From: Streptomyces sp. cg36
GTDB lineage: Bacteria; Actinomycetota; Actinomycetes; Streptomycetales; Streptomycetaceae
Assembly: GCF_041080675.1 (NCBI RefSeq)
Contig: NZ_CP163520.1
Coordinates: 7,841,501 to 7,905,500 of the forward strand
Length of the DNA stretch: 64,000 nucleotides
Reading direction: 5' to 3'
The first letter of the stretch is position 1. Every line of letters starts with the position of its first letter. This document shows positions 61,441-64,000 of the stretch, piece after piece. Both the position numbers and the translations under genes were made by a program. The notes under the pieces were generated by a model. That model ran no database searches. It was not told the origin of the DNA and saw only the letters and a list, made by a program, of their open reading frames with translations.

Positions 61441-61995
61441 CTACCGGGCGGCCTTCCTGGCCCGGGCGTCGGCGAGCGCGTACGGCAGGCCGGGCAGGAC
61501 GAGGAGGGCCGCGCCCCACAGCGGAACGGTGACCAGTGTGCCGCCGCCGGCGAAGTGGCGCGTGAGGACGAGTACGGGCAGGCCGACCACCAGGGCGACG
61601 GCCCAGCTGCGACCGAGGCCCAGGCTGCCGCGGCGCAGCTCCCAGAAGACGGTGACCGCCGCGATCGCCACGAAGAAGGCGATCCGGTCGGCGCTCACGT
61701 CCAGTTCGGTGGTCCACCGGACCAGGTGGGAGACCAGTAGCAGGCAACCCGCGACGAAGGAGGCCATGGCCGTCAGGCGAAGTGCCCGGCGGGGGAGCGG
61801 GGTGCGGGCCCGGGCCCAGGAGGCGGCGAAGGCCCTGACGTCGGAACCGACGACGTCCTGGGGAGTGCCTCCGGCGGCCTCGGCCGCTTCGAGGCGCGCC
61901 GCGAGCTCGTCGAGCATGGCGCGCACGGAGGCGTCGTCGATGCCCCGGTACTCCCAGTTGCTGCGGCAGGCCGCGAGGACCGTCTCATTCGTCAT
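61441..61995 (-). CDS. membrane protein of unknown function
   Basis: 184 residues from ATG at 61995, with GAGAGATC upstream. The N-terminal half is a soluble helical region (NWEYRGIDDASVRAMLDELAARLEAAEAAG). The rest has four hydrophobic helices (LTAMASFVAGCLLLVSHLV, IAFFVAIAAVTVFWELRRG, WAVALVVGLPVLVLTRHF, VPLWGAALLVLPGLPYALA). I do not recognise the family. A helical cytoplasmic head plus four membrane segments is common in streptomycete membrane proteins. It is convergent with the cold-shock-like gene. Confidence 0.75.
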   Translation of the reverse strand: MTNETVLAACRSNWEYRGIDDASVRAMLDELAARLEAAEAAGGTPQDVVGSDVRAFAASWARARTPLPRRALRLTAMASFVAGCLLLVSHLVRWTTELDVSADRIAFFVAIAAVTVFWELRRGSLGLGRSWAVALVVGLPVLVLTRHFAGGGTLVTVPLWGAALLVLPGLPYALADARARKAAR

Positions 61996-62217
61996 GGTGT
62001 GATCTCTCGTAGGGCCTTCAAGGTGGTTCGTCGCGAGGATACCCTCCGAGAGGCTTGACCTGGTGATGCGGCTGCGGCGGCGTGAGGGAACGCGTGTAGC
62101 GGACGTAAGCAAGTCGACGTACCCACTGGTGAGTTGAACTGAGGGGACCGCCTCCCATCGATTCGCATGCATGTAGGGGCGGTGTGAGGGCACCCGGTTG
62201 GCAGGAGGTTGATATCG

Positions 62218-62388
62218 ATGGTTCCCCTGCTTCTGGTTCTTCTGCTGGCTCTGCTTCTCTTCGGTGCGGGTTTTGCGCTGCAGGCGCTGTGGTGGGTCGC
62301 GGTGATCGTGCTGGCGGTGTGGGTGCTCGGCTTCGTTGCCCGGGCGGCTGACAGTGGTGGCCGACGGGGTCGCTGGTACCGCTGGTAG
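62218..62388 (+). CDS. small hydrophobic membrane protein
   Basis: 56 residues. ATG at 62218 lies nine bases after AGGAGG. It begins MVPLLLVLLLALLLFGAGFA and continues LQALWWVAVIVLAVWVLGFV, ending in a basic tail, ARAADSGGRRGRWYRW. This is the widespread actinobacterial 'hydrophobic protein' type (similar to DUF5670 proteins), with two membrane segments and the conserved F-G-x-G-F-A and W-W-x-A. Such proteins are often expressed in stationary phase and under stress. Too short to appear in most ORF listings. Confidence 0.85.
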   Translation: MVPLLLVLLLALLLFGAGFALQALWWVAVIVLAVWVLGFVARAADSGGRRGRWYRW

Positions 62389-62452
62389 ACGGGTGGCAGT
62401 CGACGGGTGCCCCTTGGGTGTGTGGCCCCTGTCGGTGACACAGGTGGGCGTG

Positions 62453-62478
62453 GGGCCCGGCCGGGGACGGCCGGGCCC
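62453..62478. terminator. GC-rich terminator
   Basis: GGGCCCGGCCG (62453-62463) pairs perfectly with CGGCCGGGCCC (62468-62478) around GGGA, 65 bases after the small hydrophobic gene. It can also end the minus-strand FG-GAP gene, whose stop is at 62596. Confidence 0.8.
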
Positions 62479-62595
62479 TCGCCGTGCGTGCGGACACCTG
62501 CGCCCGCACGGCCAGGAAGAGGGAGGGGCGGATGGGTGTCCGTCCCAGGGAGTTGATGGAGCGGCCGAAACCCCGGTAGCGGTGTGGGGCAGGGA

Positions 62596-64000
62596 TCAGA
62601 AGAAGGTCTGGAAGCGGGTGGAGTCGCCTCGCAGGGGCAGGGCGTAGGCAGGTTCGAAGGGGCGGGTGGTGTCGTCGCGGCCGGTGTAGAGCGCGGAGCC
62701 GGAGGTGCCGATGGCGTAGAGGTCGGCGATGCCCCTGCCGTTTCTGCCCGCCGGGATGATGTGGGTGTACTTCTGCCAGCCGCCGCCGACCTCGCGGCGG
62801 GCGGTGAAGGTGCCGTCGCCCTTGCCCAGGTAGAGCCAGAGGACACCGTCCTTGTCGCGCGCGAGGAGGTCGCCGCCGGAGGCGCCCGCGATGTTGCCGG
62901 GAGCGGTGAGGAGGTTGTAGCCGCCCCAGCCGCCGCCGACCTTCTGGCGGGGCTTGAAGGGGGCGGCGGCGTCGCCGGTGGACGCGTAGAACCACAGCAC
63001 GCCGTCCTTGTCGGTGGCGAGGAGGTCGCCCCGGCCGTCGCCGTTCAGGTCGGAGCCGCCGGTTATCTTGTCGTAGACGTTCCAGCCGCCGCCGACCTTC
63101 GTGCGCGGCAGGAGCTTCTGGTGGTCGCTCTGGTGGAGCCAGAGCACCCCGTCGCGGTCCCGGCCGACGACGTCGTCCGAGGCCGAACCCGCCAGGTTTC
63201 CGGGGGAGGCCATGAGGGTGTACGTGTTCCAGCCGGTGCCCAGCACGTCCGGCTTCGGGTCGCGGACGACCGGCGGGCAGCCCTCGTCACGGCAGTCGGG
63301 GCTGTTGCCCATGGCGCGCAGATGGCTGAGGTCGTAGGCCGACAGATTGCCCGAGCTGTCGCGGACGAGGGCGTCCGGACGCGCGTTGTCGTTGAAGTCG
63401 CGCGGGGCGGTGGCACGGTCCACCGTGGTGGTGCCGGTCTTCACGCCGACGGGTCCGACCCCGGAGCCGGGGTTGGCGGTCAGTTTCCAGGTGTACGCAC
63501 CGTTGTAGGCGCCGACCACCTCGTCGAAGTCGCCGTTCCACCTGATGAAGGTGTCGTAGTAGCTCCAGAGCCTCACCGTGCGGCCGGTGGCCACATGGGT
63601 CAGCTCCAGCGAAACGCCCAGGTCCGGCTGGCTGGTCTGCCACGTCACCGGCTTGTCGGTGCCGTCGAAGCGGAACACGCTGGGGATGTCGACGTGCTCG
63701 ACGGTCATCTCCAGGGGGCTCTGCCCGTCCCCGATCATGGTGGACGCCGGGGTGCCGCTCGCGTCGAGCGCGATGCGGAAGAGGCCCCGGCCCTGCGCGA
63801 AGGTGCCGCCGGACACCAGGAGGGTGCCGTCGTCGGGTGAGGCCACCTGGCTCGCGAGGTCGAGGAGGGGGACCTTCCGGCCGTCCTTGAGGGACTTCAG
63901 GACGACCGGCTTGTTCGGGTAGGCCACCCCGTCGACGACGACCTTGTCCTGGCCGGTGATCGCCAGCCAGTCGCCGCCCAGGGCGAACTGTGCCCGGTAG
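62596..64000 (-). CDS. FG-GAP/VCBS-repeat secreted protein (partial, 5' end outside window)
   Basis: The minus frame is open from the window end to TGA at 62596, giving at least 468 residues. The first GTG inside the window, at 63927, is probably internal. The first part has beta-rich text (VTWQTSQPDLGVSLELTHVATGRTVRLWSYYD, DFDEVVGAYNGAYTWKLTANPG). The rest repeats D-x-x-x-R-D-x-D-G-V-L-W-L-Y and G-G-G-W-x-x-Y-x-x-I about every 45-50 residues, the FG-GAP/VCBS beta-propeller pattern. SDLNGDGRGDLLATDKDG carries the calcium-binding D-x-N-x-D-x-x-x-D. Typically extracellular, for adhesion or as a C-terminal module of hydrolases; the N-terminal domain is beyond the window. Confidence 0.85.
   Translation of the reverse strand, partial: YRAQFALGGDWLAITGQDKVVVDGVAYPNKPVVLKSLKDGRKVPLLDLASQVASPDDGTLLVSGGTFAQGRGLFRIALDASGTPASTMIGDGQSPLEMTVEHVDIPSVFRFDGTDKPVTWQTSQPDLGVSLELTHVATGRTVRLWSYYDTFIRWNGDFDEVVGAYNGAYTWKLTANPGSGVGPVGVKTGTTTVDRATAPRDFNDNARPDALVRDSSGNLSAYDLSHLRAMGNSPDCRDEGCPPVVRDPKPDVLGTGWNTYTLMASPGNLAGSASDDVVGRDRDGVLWLHQSDHQKLLPRTKVGGGWNVYDKITGGSDLNGDGRGDLLATDKDGVLWFYASTGDAAAPFKPRQKVGGGWGGYNLLTAPGNIAGASGGDLLARDKDGVLWLYLGKGDGTFTARREVGGGWQKYTHIIPAGRNGRGIADLYAIGTSGSALYTGRDDTTRPFEPAYALPLRGDSTRFQTFF

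Overview
The window is high-GC actinobacterial chromosome and looks like Streptomyces. The GC-rich third codon positions, many secreted proteins and lipoproteins, a large AfsR-type SARP regulator, zinc-ligand-free bL28/bL33 paralogues, an F420-dependent-type oxidoreductase and rare TTA codons in a biosynthetic operon all point that way. No rRNA, tRNA or CRISPR array was seen. All functional calls are read from the sequence and from memory of protein families; no database search was run.

Layout. 1-8.4 kb: an acyltransferase end, secreted proteins, an erythromycin-esterase-like enzyme, a VOC protein, a lipoprotein, a DUF4328 membrane protein, a CPCC zinc-ribbon-like protein, a phytanoyl-CoA dioxygenase pseudogene and a GNAT protein. 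8.4-14.1 kb: an intergenic region with a perfect 17-bp inverted repeat, then a 1465-residue secreted protein combining a lytic-transglycosylase-like domain, a golvesin-like domain and a C-terminal NucA/NucB-type nuclease, then a DUF6461 gene. 14.2-18.1 kb: EamA transporter/LysR pair, PPOX flavoprotein, aldo/keto reductase. 18.4-22.5 kb: a SigK module, with sigK-rskA divergent from a sulfite-oxidase-like membrane enzyme and a fasciclin lipoprotein; both directions carry the same promoter-like motif (CAATCC-N15-CCGAAT). 22.9-25.9 kb: a DNRLRE-domain secreted protein with a small cationic/hydrophobic tail, followed 15 bp later by a small membrane protein (possible toxin/immunity pair).

27.5-38.5 kb is the most unusual part: a tightly coupled minus-strand operon encoding an adenylation-aldehyde dehydrogenase fusion, a ThDP enzyme with an altered catalytic position, a FabF-like ketosynthase, a condensation-domain protein with relics of an adenylation C-subdomain and a carrier domain, an AONS-family PLP enzyme, and an SDR. 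Three of its genes carry TTA codons. One side is bordered by a decayed IS5-family element and an MFS remnant. It looks like an undescribed small-molecule pathway.

38.8-42.5 kb: an HxlR regulator divergent from SRPBCC and LLM-oxidoreductase genes, a GNAT gene, and a probable zinc-starvation ribosomal locus (bL28, bL33, a Zur-like site and a diverged uS14-like ORF). 42.7-53.6 kb: SARP/NB-ARC/TPR regulator, a membrane receptor-like protein with an extracellular periplasmic-binding fold, two MFS transporters flanking a CGNR zinc-finger regulator, a VOC protein and a secreted lipase. 53.9-64 kb: a transmembrane Ser/Thr kinase, a secreted protein, a universal stress protein, a methyltransferase, a two-domain VOC protein, an M4 metallopeptidase, a cold-shock-like protein, two small membrane proteins and a truncated FG-GAP-repeat protein at the window edge.
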